Assembly: GCA_900169235.1 (NCBI GenBank)
Contig: FWCC01000147.1
Coordinates: 240,090 to 304,089, forward strand
Source of the DNA: Zarea fungicola
Lineage: Eukaryota > Ascomycota > Sordariomycetes > Hypocreales > Cordycipitaceae
Direction: 5' to 3'
DNA length: 64,000 nucleotides
A program made the translations under genes and the position numbers. Shown here piece by piece: positions 46,628 through 57,430 of this stretch. The notes below the pieces were generated by a model that saw only the letters and a program-made list of their open reading frames with translations, searched no databases and was not told where the DNA came from. How positions within the stretch are numbered: the first letter of the stretch is position 1; each line of letters opens with the position of its first letter.

Positions 46628-49600
46628 TTATCGAGCCATATGAATGACCGAAGATAATTGCTGTAGCATGCCTTCCTTCGTCCACTCTGGTGAGTGTAAG
46701 GAGAGAGCCTCCATGAGTACCTGCGTCGTGGGCAATTCAGTTTTCGGAAGAGATGCGCTCGGATGATTGGGATCTCGCGCCTTTTCCGTCAGCCTCCTTA
46801 ATAGTGTTACAGCAACAACAACGATATAAACCAGCTCCGGGTCTTTACGCATCGCCCCTCGTGATGGTTGCCCTCGCAAATAGAGTTGCGTGTGCTCGTA
46901 TTGATGGCTCAGCTCTCGAACGAGTTTTGTTAAGTTATGTGCAAGCCCATCACCGGATGACAGCCATGATTTGGCAACGCCGCTCTCGAACCCAGGGGCC
47001 ATAGAAGCCAAAATCTCGGCAGCCAAAAGTCCTTGCATCAAGAATGGTTTCCGCACCTCCACAAGTGAAGGGTAATTTGGAAGTCTCGCATTCTCTGTCG
47101 TCTTATCCGGGAGCGGTGAAATGGCAAGCGCAAATGTTTTCGTCAACGTCTCGTGGCTCGAGTTGGATCCAGAGTCGAGACCAAAAATGGCCTTGTAAAA
47201 GCCCCGGTTCGGCTCATCGCGAGCGAGCAGCTTGGCTAGAGAATCCACAGCATGAGGCAAGTACGGATGAACACTGGGCTCATATGTCGCGAAGAAAAGT
47301 GAGCCGCTAACAATCGATGGGGAGGGGGAGGGTGCGAATGCTAGCAGGAAGTTGAGCAGGCACAACGCTTGTTCGCGACCAGGTAGCTCTATGGCACCGG
47401 CAATGTTGGATAGGAGAACCACGATATCCTTCATGAAATCTAGTGTGTTGGTGGGAGATCGTAGCAGCATAGTTCGGGTACCAAGATAACGGATGACAGA
47501 GCAAATAAATTTGATTACCAATTCATCAGCAAGCAAAAGGTGATTTTCATTTTGCTCGCCTGGGAACGACACGTTTCGAAGAATTGTAGTGACGCATATT
47601 AACTTATCAACGGCGCGGTCAAGATTGTACTCGACAGTGCCATACGCAGGACAGTCCCGTATAGCAAGCCTATCCACTCGGCACGCGCGGACGACGTCCT
47701 CGTATGAAGTCAACTGAATCTCGTCGGCGACCTCCACGGTATGCTCCACTAGAATATCGAGTTGTTCCTCAGCGCAGTCGATGAGCGCATCCAGCAAGTC
47801 ATCGCAATAGCGAAGTTGCAGAAAGTGGTGTTGGTTTGGCGAGTTGGACAAAGTGGCAAGTGTATCCAGGGCGAGGCGCACCTCGCTATGCATTCCACAC
47901 TGCAAGCTGCGGGTCAGAGCTGCGATGTCAATGTTGCCAAGTTCATTAATCATTGGCCCTGTAATCATCCAGCGCTCCAATTCAGTGCCAAGTATATTCG
48001 CAGCGTGTAAATCTACGCCTCCAAATGTGGCTAGCTCCCGAGCACAAGGGCTGTAATCATCGGATTTTTGCGTCTTAGGCGGGACGCGGGCTTCAGCCAC
48101 AGGTCCAGCAGGGCGGCCATCGTGCTGACTCATTTGCATGCTTCCTTGGCGGTGGTGTGCGGGCGAGTGTAGTGATGGGTCAGGTGTGTTGTGATCAACA
48201 CTCTTGGAAAGACTGTTACGCTGATGACCCATCATTATACCAGGCTGCTGGGTTTGGGGCGTCGCAAATCCATTCACAGGACCCTGCCCAGGTTTGACAG
48301 GAGTTGGCTGCTGCTGCTGCTGCTGTTGCATATGCTGCTGCTGCTGTTGGTGCTGCTGCTGCTGCTGTTGGAGTTGTTGTTGATGCGAATGTTGCTGCTG
48401 GTGTTGCTGCATCTGCTGCTGAGGATGTTGCGGATACATCTGCTGTTGTCCTTGCGGCTGTCCAGGGCCAATTTGACCTTGAACCATCTGGCCCTGCGGC
48501 ATTTGTCCCTGCGGCATTTGTCCTTGCGGCATTTGTCCTTGCGGCGTCTGCTGGCCAGGCTGCATTGGTTTTTGGGGAGTGCCTTGATTAGGCATGTTAG
48601 GATTCTGCCCCATCATTCTTGTCTTTTGCTGGGCAATCCACGCTTCCTCGAATTTTTGCAGATTCCGCTCGTATATTTGCTTCAGAGCCGAGGGAACTGT
48701 GGGAATATGGGCTGGAAGACCCATAGCCTGCGCGATATGCGGCCACCCGTTCGCGGTAGTGACGGTCTTGAACCCTCCCTTGCTTGATACGGCCTGAAAG
48801 AGCATCATGATATTGATAGGGCGATCGGCAATCGTAGGGTTTGCATCGAAAGGTAGACTCTTGGCGCTCATGAAATGGCTCAGATTCTTCATAAATTGCT
48901 CTGGGGTCATTCCGCCCATTGGCCGTTGCTGGGGTCGCATAGTGCCTTGGGGCATCTGGCCGTTTGGCATGGCGCCCATTTGAGGCTTTTGCATCATGCC
49001 ACGGCCCATTCCTCCAGCTTGTAGCTGGGCTTGCATTTGCATGTTGCCCTGCAGTTGTTGCTGCAAACGCATCTGATAAGCGGCCATTTTCTGCTGTTCT
49101 GTTATACCCTGCATGCCCTGGCTGCCTTGGCGTTGCTGGCCTTGTTGTCCTTGTGCCTGCTGCTGCTGCTGCTGTTGCTGCATCTGAGCATACATGTTGG
49201 CCTGCATTTGATTCATACCCTGAGGCATCTGAGCAATGTGCTGTTGCATAATCTGATTCGCGCCTATGGCATTAGGATTCGGTGATGGGCGGGGATTTGA
49301 CGGCGATGGTGCAAAACCTGGGTTATAGACTTGAGGAGCATTCTGCAAAAACTGATTCGGTTGCGGCGTGCCATGTTCTGATGGCGCAGGAGATGTTTGC
49401 GGTGCGAACTGTTGCTGCTGCTGAGGACCGGGCGAGAAGGGATGAGGAGAGGCGGTTGCGACCCTCTGGGGCACGCTGCCTGGGCGCATTTGATTTCCCA
49501 TGATGGGGGAGGGTGTCGCGTTGGCAGAGCCGTTGGCCTGTAAATGAGGAAACTGGCTCGGCGTCTGCTGGGCCATAGTACTGGCCTGCTGCATGCCAGA

Positions 49601-50011
49601 GAAACCCTGCTGCTGAGGGGTCTCGGAGCGCGATGGTGGGAGCATGCCCTGCATCTGGCCGGGGGAGCCGGTGATACTGTCTTCGTGTGGCCTAGGACGC
49701 TTCGATGGGATGACTGAGCTTGTTTGATATGCGGCGGGATTCTGTTGGAAGGCAGACGGTGATGCGTTGCGCATAGGGCCATTTTGCATGGCGGTCATTT
49801 GCTGCTGGGCAGGTTGCTGTTGCTGCTGCAGGCCTTGCTGTTGCTGGTGCTGGTGCTGCTGGTTGGCAAACTGGGCAGCATTGAACTGGGCCGGATTGGC
49901 CATGAAGGCAGAGGGATCCATCATGCCCGTTGCGGCGTTGGGGTCATTCATGTGTGGAAAGCCGCTGCTGCCATTGTGGTTCGGAACAGCGTCGTTCATC
50001 CAAGCGCTCAT
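46628..50011 (-). CDS. SWI1: SWI/SNF chromatin-remodelling subunit with ARID domain (SWI1)
   Basis: Intronless frame of 1127 residues starting MSAWMNDAVPN. The first 370 and the 465-640 parts are Gln/Met/Pro/Asn-rich low complexity with long poly-Gln runs. The ARID (BRIGHT) DNA-binding domain lies at about 372-460, including LSHFMSAKSLPFDANP, INIMMLFQAV, GGFKTVTTANGWPHIAQAMGLP and a final FEEAW. The C-terminal half is helical, from CARELATFGGVDLHA to the end, with NILGTELERWMITGP and LRNVSFPGEQNENHLLLAD, as expected for the Swi1 C-terminal repeat region. Swi1 is the ARID subunit of SWI/SNF (ARID1 family in animals) and contacts DNA and activators. The tract includes four tandem PQGQM units. 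Confidence 0.92.
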   Translation of the reverse strand: MSAWMNDAVPNHNGSSGFPHMNDPNAATGMMDPSAFMANPAQFNAAQFANQQHQHQQQQGLQQQQQPAQQQMTAMQNGPMRNASPSAFQQNPAAYQTSSVIPSKRPRPHEDSITGSPGQMQGMLPPSRSETPQQQGFSGMQQASTMAQQTPSQFPHLQANGSANATPSPIMGNQMRPGSVPQRVATASPHPFSPGPQQQQQFAPQTSPAPSEHGTPQPNQFLQNAPQVYNPGFAPSPSNPRPSPNPNAIGANQIMQQHIAQMPQGMNQMQANMYAQMQQQQQQQQAQGQQGQQRQGSQGMQGITEQQKMAAYQMRLQQQLQGNMQMQAQLQAGGMGRGMMQKPQMGAMPNGQMPQGTMRPQQRPMGGMTPEQFMKNLSHFMSAKSLPFDANPTIADRPINIMMLFQAVSSKGGFKTVTTANGWPHIAQAMGLPAHIPTVPSALKQIYERNLQKFEEAWIAQQKTRMMGQNPNMPNQGTPQKPMQPGQQTPQGQMPQGQMPQGQMPQGQMVQGQIGPGQPQGQQQMYPQHPQQQMQQHQQQHSHQQQLQQQQQQHQQQQQHMQQQQQQQPTPVKPGQGPVNGFATPQTQQPGIMMGHQRNSLSKSVDHNTPDPSLHSPAHHRQGSMQMSQHDGRPAGPVAEARVPPKTQKSDDYSPCARELATFGGVDLHAANILGTELERWMITGPMINELGNIDIAALTRSLQCGMHSEVRLALDTLATLSNSPNQHHFLQLRYCDDLLDALIDCAEEQLDILVEHTVEVADEIQLTSYEDVVRACRVDRLAIRDCPAYGTVEYNLDRAVDKLICVTTILRNVSFPGEQNENHLLLADELVIKFICSVIRYLGTRTMLLRSPTNTLDFMKDIVVLLSNIAGAIELPGREQALCLLNFLLAFAPSPSPSIVSGSLFFATYEPSVHPYLPHAVDSLAKLLARDEPNRGFYKAIFGLDSGSNSSHETLTKTFALAISPLPDKTTENARLPNYPSLVEVRKPFLMQGLLAAEILASMAPGFESGVAKSWLSSGDGLAHNLTKLVRELSHQYEHTQLYLRGQPSRGAMRKDPELVYIVVVAVTLLRRLTEKARDPNHPSASLPKTELPTTQVLMEALSLHSPEWTKEGMLQQLSSVIHMAR
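48304..48424. repeat. Poly-Gln (CTG/TTG) tract in SWI1
   Basis: An interrupted CTG/TTG trinucleotide repeat, read as CAG/CAA Gln codons with scattered His and Met on the minus strand. Similar but shorter tracts lie at 49149-49187 and 49800-49870. Confidence 0.85.
48487..48549. repeat. 15-base tandem repeat coding PQGQM in SWI1
   Basis: Four copies of a unit read GGCATTTGTCCTTGC-like on the plus strand, with small base differences, coding (PQGQM)4. Confidence 0.8.
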
Positions 50012-53000
50012 GGCGTCAGAGCTGACGAGCTGTCAGAAACAGAGTCAGCAATCAAGCAACAGGAAGCAAAGGACCCATTGAACGGTGCAAGGTTGGATGG
50101 AAATGGGGCCGGTCGCACGGCACGTAGGGTGGTGATGGGCAGCGTCGAGTCGCGTCGCGGGTTGGCGGAGGAAATGAGCAGTTTCGGGGTGGGAAAATGG
50201 GCAGACAAGGCAGAACGAGACGAGCACAGGCGGCGCAGGCCTTTGGGTTTGAATTTTGGTGGGTAAGTCGGGGGTGGTTGGTCACTTTTCAGCGCAAGCT
50301 AGTGCTGGGACAAGCAAAGGCAATGCACGCGGCGAAGGTGGCCACTGGAAAGGAAAGGCAGGATAGGCCCTGAAATCCGGATGCAGGCGAGTAAAGGGGA
50401 GGAAAGGGAACGCCAGGGGCAGAAAGGCGGAAGGGAGGAAAGAAAAGATACCTGCGGCTACCGCAAAGAAGCCACGCAAATTGACGTACCAGATTGTCTC
50501 TGGGTCGCTCCGAACAGTAGCAGCTGGAACGCTTGGACGAGCTGATACAGGCCTATTTTAGTCACGTGTTTCACGTGTGAGAAAGCGGGGCCTGATCAGC
50601 TGACCAACTCGCTTAGCTTCAGTGTGCCACTGAGGGACTCTGACAGAACGATCGAGATAAGTTAGTACGTTGCCAAAACTGCTACCGTAGCCGTCAGCCA
50701 CTCACTCACTGTACCTGGTAGGTTGGCTGTCCAGTAGGTAGTTAGCACCTAGCTTGTCCGCAAATGCATGCAACGGTGGGTGGGACGACGGGCCGCTGCT
50801 ACATGGTATGAAGAGTGGTCAACCTAGGCTTGCCATGACCCTAGCGAAAGGAGCATCACTTTGTCACTAACAGCAACGATTGATGCCATAGCGGTTCTGC
50901 AGTGCTTTTATGTCAATCGCCGAAGCAAATTGCAGAAGGCAAGTCTGTAGCCCATCCAGAAATACCACGATGAATGCTTTCCCTAAAGAAGCCTCCAGCA
51001 GAGCCTCGACTGACCATTTCCGCGCCTGTACTCAGACAGTCTAAGCAAAGCGAGCCCCACCCCTATTGCAATCAGTACTATGGTGATGCAAGAAGATCCT
51101 TGGTAAAATTTGCAGTTTTCAAGCCAAAGCTTGGCCGAGTAGCTGTGGATGTGGTGCGACGGGGTTGGCAATAAGTGAGGCCAAGTAGCGCTGTCTTTGT
51201 CGGTGTCATTGCCCCCAATGCCTAAGCGTATCGTTCAGCGTCCAAGGTCCAACACCTGGGTAACTCGACAAGTGTACAAGGGGTGAAGCCACCACTACTC
51301 CGTAGGTCGTCACAATACCCGTATTCCCATCAATTTGACAATGTCTGGTTCCTTCTGGCTGGTTGGTGGTGTACTGGCACCACTCTCCACATTGTCGAGG
51401 TGGACACCCCTAGTACTCCCTGGCATGCACGCCTCGTGGCCGCCAGCACAGTAGCGTCAAAGTTCGGATACTCGCGCGGGCACCCCGGCCATCGATGGTT
51501 TAGAGACTGAACCGTGCAGTACCTGCGAAGAGTTACGGGCCGCGAGAATGTTGATTTGAGGTTTGCTCTGCGTCTCCTCTTTCTTTTCTGCCTCCTCTCA
51601 GATGAAAATATTCGAGGCCATCCTGTCTCTGTCCCACGGACAGCTGGTAACCTGCTGACAGTCCATGGCAAACGGGCAGGTGGGTATAAGTCCGCAGAGA
51701 GGTTAAGAAGGCGTCCAACGGGCAGCAACAGGAGGGAGCGCTGCACCAGCAACAATCAAAGAATAATAAAGCGACAAGAAAGCCATGCAGAAGAAGACGA
51801 GAGAATAATTATGTGGGAGGGAAAATGAAGAGAAAGCTGGCAGGAACGGGGAAGGGGGGCAGTTAAGTGAGCAACACTGGTTGGCTTGGGTCTACTGGGC
51901 GCTGGATGCTTGCCTGCTGCCATTACCGCCACTGTTGGGCACTGTTGGGTGACTCGGTGCACTAATTCCAGCAAAAGAATGGGGGCCGGTTTAGTGGGTT
52001 GCGGGCTGCGACAGGCACCCCGGAACCATTTAAGCCCTACAAAGGCCACTAAAACCTCGGGCTCTTCCGCGCTATTTGGGGGACTCTACCTATCAGGACA
52101 GAATGCTTTCTTGGCATCTACTGAGTATCCGGAGAACAGGGGAAATTAAAATTCATACTAGAAGTAAGATTACTAGAGGAACTTAAGTATATTTCCGAGC
52201 CGCAGGAGTCACCAGTCTTATCATTATGTACAGAAATCTCCCGATTTTGGGGAAAAGCCCGCATTTCCAAAATCATTAGAGACCCGCCACACCAGATCAG
52301 TGGCCCCCAGCAAACACGCTCGGGAACTACCACAAGCGCTTCCGCTCACCAGCACTGTTTATTATGACGCAGAGATTAAAAGCAAGTCCGCGCCCCTTGT
52401 GAGATGGATACGCAAGATGGCGGGTTTACATGCAGAAAGTCACAGAACAAGTCTGTCAGCCAGCCGAAAGGATTGGACGATTATTAACCATGGTTTTGGA
52501 GTAGGCTCACTAGCAGTCCTCCGACACAGTAACTCCCGTTCTGCTTCAGTACCGAGGCCCCTGCTGCTGCCTTCTGTGGCCGTAAGCTGGTAAACCAGAA
52601 ATTGATTCCCATATCTACTGACATAACGATATGTTTTCCAGCTGTTTCCGACTGCCTATTGTTGTTTACGGTAATGAGACTGGCCCGCCCCCTGAGTGGC
52701 TAATGGATGGTGTGCACATTCGCAAGAGCACATCCGGCGGCTCAACAAGAGATTTTAGCAACATGCTTGGGTAATTCTGTTTAAATCTTTATTGCCTGTC
52801 TATCTATCCATGACACAATTTCTTCAACCACCCACAATTATTAGTACTCAACCACCACTTCGGTGCCATTCGTTCATTCTATCCTCTCTAGCAAGTACTT
52901 GAGCCACAGTAGACCTGGAAATGTGCCCACGATAATGTGGCGACGGTTGACGATCTAACTGCCGGTATAACAGGCTCTACAAAGCGTTGCGGTATTACCG

Positions 53001-54435
53001 AAGGTCAACCTCCGCTCATCGAGCCGCCAAGACTTCTAAAGATGGGATCTATTGCTCAAAAAGGCCCGGAGACTTTTTCAAAGGTTGAATCCAGACGTAA
53101 ACTTGATGTGCAACAGCTGGCCGCGCTTGTGCACTTTATCCCAAAAAAAAAAAAAAAAAAGCAAGCAAATGGCTTGTTTGGCCCAAGATTCATCAAGTTG
53201 CAGCAGATGCTGAACAAAAGACAACATGGATAGTATACCTTTTTGATATCATCTTGCACGGTGAGGTGCCTGTACTGAAAGGCACAACACGCACTTCCTT
53301 TAGATATTCAACGTGGCTGGTATCAACCCCCATTTTGAGACGAGTTTCGGAATCTTTCGGAATCGATTCACGCTTACAGTGTCGATGCTGACATGATGGA
53401 GGCCATGGTAAAGGACAGCACCCCAAAAGAAGATGCAGCTGCGGCTAAGGAGAAATCCTCGTGAGAGACAGGGAAGAGTGATATGCCAATGATTGCAGAA
53501 AGCGATTTAGTTACCACAAAAACAGTGACCTGGTATCGGGTAACCTGCAACTAGAAATCGAGAGTTACGAACATGTTTGTGGAACAGGCAAATGTCTCCA
53601 GAAAGCATGGAGGCTCGTTTTGAGATACATACGTCTTACCGTTACATTCAACTGTACTTCAAAGTCACATGAATATTTTAGTTATGTTGAGAGCCATAGT
53701 CGGCCACCCAAACGCAGCGTTAGTTTCAAGGCAAACAATCTCATCACCATTTTAAACCTCATTTGCAACGCTGACACTTTTGTTTGGCGTGAAGAATAGC
53801 CGAGTCGTGTATCAACAAAGAACAATCACGCCTGTGGATGGAATATCTCAAAACCCATGAAGCAGCGATAGAGTTAAAGGGGTGGAGGTACGTGTCGGCG
53901 TTTTCATTTACAGGACCAAAAAGTTCAATCAAAACTGCACGCGTATAGCTTTTATGTATTAAATACTTCTGTTGCATTACGACTCATAAATCATGTGAGC
54001 ATGCGATCACTCTCACTGCGAGTGTTTCATGGAAGCTTCGGTCACCATGACAGCCACTTGAGCTTACAAACACTGCCGAAGCTGCAGCCATGTATAGATG
54101 GAGAAACACGGCACTATTTGATTTGGTGCCAATTGTTGTAGTTCCCTGCATTCCGTCACCGCTTCCATCGGCTGTTTGCTCACCTTGCCAGCTGCCACGG
54201 CTGTCACGGCTGTCAAGGTAAACAAACACTTCACCCGTGTAGCCGTAGAATTTCAGAAAACAAAGTCCGCACACATCTTTTTTTTAATTACGCACACATC
54301 TTTCTTCAATTTTAAAACTCTCCTGCTTTCCCCAAAATCACCGTGCCTCCGTTTCTATCCTGAGGCTAACGTCTACATTTTACGTCAGTCTCGCCTCGGC
54401 CCTATGAAAGAGTTGCTGTTTTCATCTTGGCCAAA
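50012..54435. other. Gene-poor interval of 4.4 kb
   Basis: The first 550 bases are the SWI1 leader and promoter (GC-rich). Further right I see no intact gene. A TACTCCGTA element lies at 51296-51304, an A18 run at 53143-53160, and a possible decayed gene at about 52640-53464 (separate entry). There is no tRNA, transposase or long terminal repeat that I can recognise. Confidence 0.4.
52640..53464 (+). pseudogene. Possible decayed protein-coding gene (weak)
   Basis: Three protein-like segments lie in different frames on the plus strand. One runs from 52640 to about 52770 (begins SCFRLPIVVYGNETG, ends before a GTAATT). A second runs 53158-53391 (WLVWPKIHQVAADAEQ..., stop at 53389). A third, about 53358-53464, ends KEDAAAAKEKSS with a stop. 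Between them come stops, frame changes and a run of 18 A. They could be exons of one gene, or remains of one. I do not recognise the family. Confidence is low. Confidence 0.2.
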
Positions 54436-56841
54436 ATGTCGTCACTGTTGGCTGTTCAAGGATGTTACGAAACATTGGTAGTTTCTTACCACAGGTATGG
54501 AGACGAAGTAAAGAGCTACTGGTCATCATTTGGTCGAGACAAGCGGCTTCTTTGCACGCAGTCCCATCTACATGACAAAGTCGATCCTACGGGTCGGGTC
54601 TTCGTGCAGGAAATTCTCATTGCCGAAATAATCAAGGACGACTCCAGTTACTTCATTGAATTGCTCGAGTCTAGGGCAACACGATCTCTTTACGATCAAA
54701 TATTCACTTCATACAATGGATGGGCTACCGATTATGCCTGTCTCGAACGGATGGTGGTACGCAATGATATTAATACTCAAACGAGCATATTAGAGGGCAC
54801 TTGCGTTACAGTTATTGACAACATGCTTACTGCAGACAAACAATCTGACGGCCGACTTAATAATAACACAGACGAAAACAATGCCCCAAACGAAAACAAT
54901 AACCCACACGAAAACAATATCACGGACGAAAACAATACCACAGACGAAAACAATACCAAAAAGACCGGCCGAATCCCGAACACCCATCTTGACTTAATTC
55001 TCCAGCGCCAATACAGAATATTTCATTTCTTGAACTCCGCGATGCAAGATATCCTAGATCTTGGTAGCGAAAGCAAACAGAAAAAAGCTCTTCCCGGGTC
55101 AAAGGCGACAGCCTTGAACATTCCGCCTGCTTTGGTCACTTACCAACCTTCCGCAAACCATATGACGAACATCGCCCTTGACAATGCCACGATTGCCGAA
55201 GAGGAATCATGTTATAACTTTGAGATACCTGGTCGTCTTAAACACCACGTGAAGGGTTTTCTCGATTGTCGTCCAGAGTTAGTCCCCGATGATAAGGGGC
55301 AGGTGACATTGGCTCTCGCACACAACTCTATTGGCATCGCACTTTCAGAAATACTCTGCCGGGAGGTAAAACGTGTGAAGACTTGGCAATTTATTTATGA
55401 ACTCTTGAAGTCACTTACCCTCCGACCTGACGATAAATCGTTTCGACGCCGAATTCTTCAGCAACTTTCTAATGTCTGTCAAATGGAGTATGTCGAGGCC
55501 CAGGATCTCCTACGCCGCAATTTGCAGACACGATCTGGAAAAATGTTTTTTAGGAGATGTACGAGTAGCTTTGACGCTGTGGGAAATCCACGCGTGGTTA
55601 TGAAAGGAAGAAAGCCTGAAACTCTGTCCGGACGCGACACGCCGCTCTACTGCATGCTCTCCTTTTGCCATCCTGAAACTGCGCCCGAAGAATGCTGGCA
55701 GTCATTTCTCAAGCTACAGAGTTCCTATGAGAAGGGTCCAAGTGGGTATCTCGTGCTCTCACACGAAGAATGTCAGGCGATGCGTGTCCTGTACACCATC
55801 ACCTCATTCATACATTTTCTCAGTCTCGCATTTCGCATGCCGTCTTTTTCGCGAAATAGAGAGAACGAGTTTGTTTTGGGGATGCAGATGGAGGATGCGA
55901 AGGCTGCACAGGCTAAACCACACATTCGCGTGGAAAGATATGTGAACCCGATTGGGAAGCTTCAGAATCGGAAAACAGCACGCCTCGCAATCGGCAAAGT
56001 AGCGGAATGTATTGAGGACGCTGGTGGCGGCGACTTGTACGAAAGCTATGAAGCACTTGTTACTCGGTGTCTGATGAATATTCGTGGCAATTCCCCCGAC
56101 AGCAACGATGGACTTGGAGCCGAACCTTACCTTGAGACCACAGAAAGTAAGCCAGAGGGATGTGCCCTCCCAAAAACACAGGAATCGGTCGGGTTATGGA
56201 GCAATACTGAGTCGCCTGAAGTTGCTCTTCCTGCAGAGAAAAACGAGCCAGCCCAAATCCCGGCAACAGCCGAGATGCCAGTGCCCATCCAGCCACAGCC
56301 GGTTTACAACAGAGAACCAGCACCGTTTTGGCAGTTTCCAGAGGCAGAGGAACCAAAGACTCAATTTCCAACTACGGTTAAAAAGAAGCAAAAGACAACT
56401 TCCCAGGGTCCAATTGACAAAAAAAAGATAAAGTCTAAGCGTCGACACGGCAGGACTGGCGACCAGGAACAATCGGGTTCCAAACAAACATCGGAAACCA
56501 CTCCCAAGGCTCCGCGACCATGTAAACATTTTATCAGTACCTCAGCGACCCAAGTGTTCGATACGCTCTTTAGCTACTCGGTCCGAGGCAAATTGAATTG
56601 GTCAAGCTTTGAAAGGGCCATGGCCGAGCTCGGGTTCGAAATTACCTACAGATATGGCTCGGCCATCAGATTTAAGCCGCCAGAGAGAATGGGTCTCATA
56701 CGCCCCTTGACACTGCACCGGCCACATGGAACTTGTTTTTATGGTCTTTGCGTAAAATGGATTAGTTCGAGGCTTGCACAGGCCTTTGATTGGGATGAAG
56801 ACACATTCATCGACTCTAAGCACTGCTCTAAGCATCGATGA
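54436..56841 (+). CDS. Orphan fungal protein with HicA-like C-terminal domain
   Basis: Intronless frame of 801 residues; the ATG at 54436 (context CCAAAATGTC) gives MSSLLAVQG. The N-terminal 140 residues look globular. Residues 145-174 are five imperfect TDENNT-type hexapeptides. Residues 180-550 are mostly helical, with no recognised domain. A Pro/Glu/Lys-rich linker with basic clusters (KKKIKSKRRHGR) leads to a compact domain at about 696-787. That domain has NWSSFERAMAELGF, GSAIRF at 741-746, RPLTLHRPH ending at 764 and WISSRLAQAFDW. Order and spacing resemble the bacterial HicA (mRNA-interferase) dsRBD-like fold, except that the usual GSH is GSA here. Proteins with this tail recur in fungal genomes, but I know no function. 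RNA binding is inference. Confidence 0.7.
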   Translation: MSSLLAVQGCYETLVVSYHRYGDEVKSYWSSFGRDKRLLCTQSHLHDKVDPTGRVFVQEILIAEIIKDDSSYFIELLESRATRSLYDQIFTSYNGWATDYACLERMVVRNDINTQTSILEGTCVTVIDNMLTADKQSDGRLNNNTDENNAPNENNNPHENNITDENNTTDENNTKKTGRIPNTHLDLILQRQYRIFHFLNSAMQDILDLGSESKQKKALPGSKATALNIPPALVTYQPSANHMTNIALDNATIAEEESCYNFEIPGRLKHHVKGFLDCRPELVPDDKGQVTLALAHNSIGIALSEILCREVKRVKTWQFIYELLKSLTLRPDDKSFRRRILQQLSNVCQMEYVEAQDLLRRNLQTRSGKMFFRRCTSSFDAVGNPRVVMKGRKPETLSGRDTPLYCMLSFCHPETAPEECWQSFLKLQSSYEKGPSGYLVLSHEECQAMRVLYTITSFIHFLSLAFRMPSFSRNRENEFVLGMQMEDAKAAQAKPHIRVERYVNPIGKLQNRKTARLAIGKVAECIEDAGGGDLYESYEALVTRCLMNIRGNSPDSNDGLGAEPYLETTESKPEGCALPKTQESVGLWSNTESPEVALPAEKNEPAQIPATAEMPVPIQPQPVYNREPAPFWQFPEAEEPKTQFPTTVKKKQKTTSQGPIDKKKIKSKRRHGRTGDQEQSGSKQTSETTPKAPRPCKHFISTSATQVFDTLFSYSVRGKLNWSSFERAMAELGFEITYRYGSAIRFKPPERMGLIRPLTLHRPHGTCFYGLCVKWISSRLAQAFDWDEDTFIDSKHCSKHR
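54868..54957. repeat. 18-base tandem repeat, five copies, in the orphan gene
   Basis: Five 18-base units of the form ACAGACGAAAACAATACC, each coding a six-residue unit (TDENNA, PNENNN, PHENNI, TDENNT, TDENNT). The AAC/AAT core is conserved and the outer bases vary. Confidence 0.9.
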
Positions 56842-57430
56842 AAACTTCCTGATGCCTTCCTTTTCTCTGTTTGTATAGACGAAGTTGAACGTCAATTGTT
56901 GGATTAAATTGGAAGAAAAACAAACAATCACTGAGGGACAACAAGGTTGGATTACCATGGAGTTTTCTTTTTCTTTTTCTAACGAAAAATCTTTTTGCTA
57001 CTCATTTGGCTCATGGTCAAGCTTTGACTGTCGTGTTGGAAAATGGATGAAGGAAACAATGCAAACAGGACAGGTGGAGAGTGCAAGTATCGCAGCAATT
57101 TCATGTATAGAGTAGTGTCGGAAAATAGGAAGGGAAACGAAAATAAAATGGCTAAAAGTTTTGTTTCAGTACAGTGGACCATCTCGTTGCGGGAATGCTT
57201 TCTGTTTTGCTATTATAAATTATGTATGCAACGACCGTATCTGTCTTTGATCAATTATGTGAAGAGAATGGTATTCAGCATAAGCACGCCGCTAATGTAA
57301 TACATGCAGTAGAGGTCGAATGACTGGGTGTTTGTCAAAAAAATTCTCAGTAGATGTCCCCTCCGCGTTTCTCCCCCAATGAGCCCTTTGGGCTGTTGTG
57401 TATCTGGGCCTGTGCCTTCACTCCTCACCC
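56842..57430. other. Convergent intergenic region, orphan / type II glycoprotein
   Basis: AT-rich on the left, then mixed. No gene is recognised. Confidence 0.4.

Noticed and set aside
48191..48787. 198-residue Leu-rich plus-strand frame opposite SWI1
   Set aside because: A shadow of the Gln codon repeats read on the other strand.
53143..53160. A18 run as the tail of a retroposed copy
   Set aside because: No target-site duplications or recognisable reverse-transcriptase or processed-gene sequence next to it that I can see.
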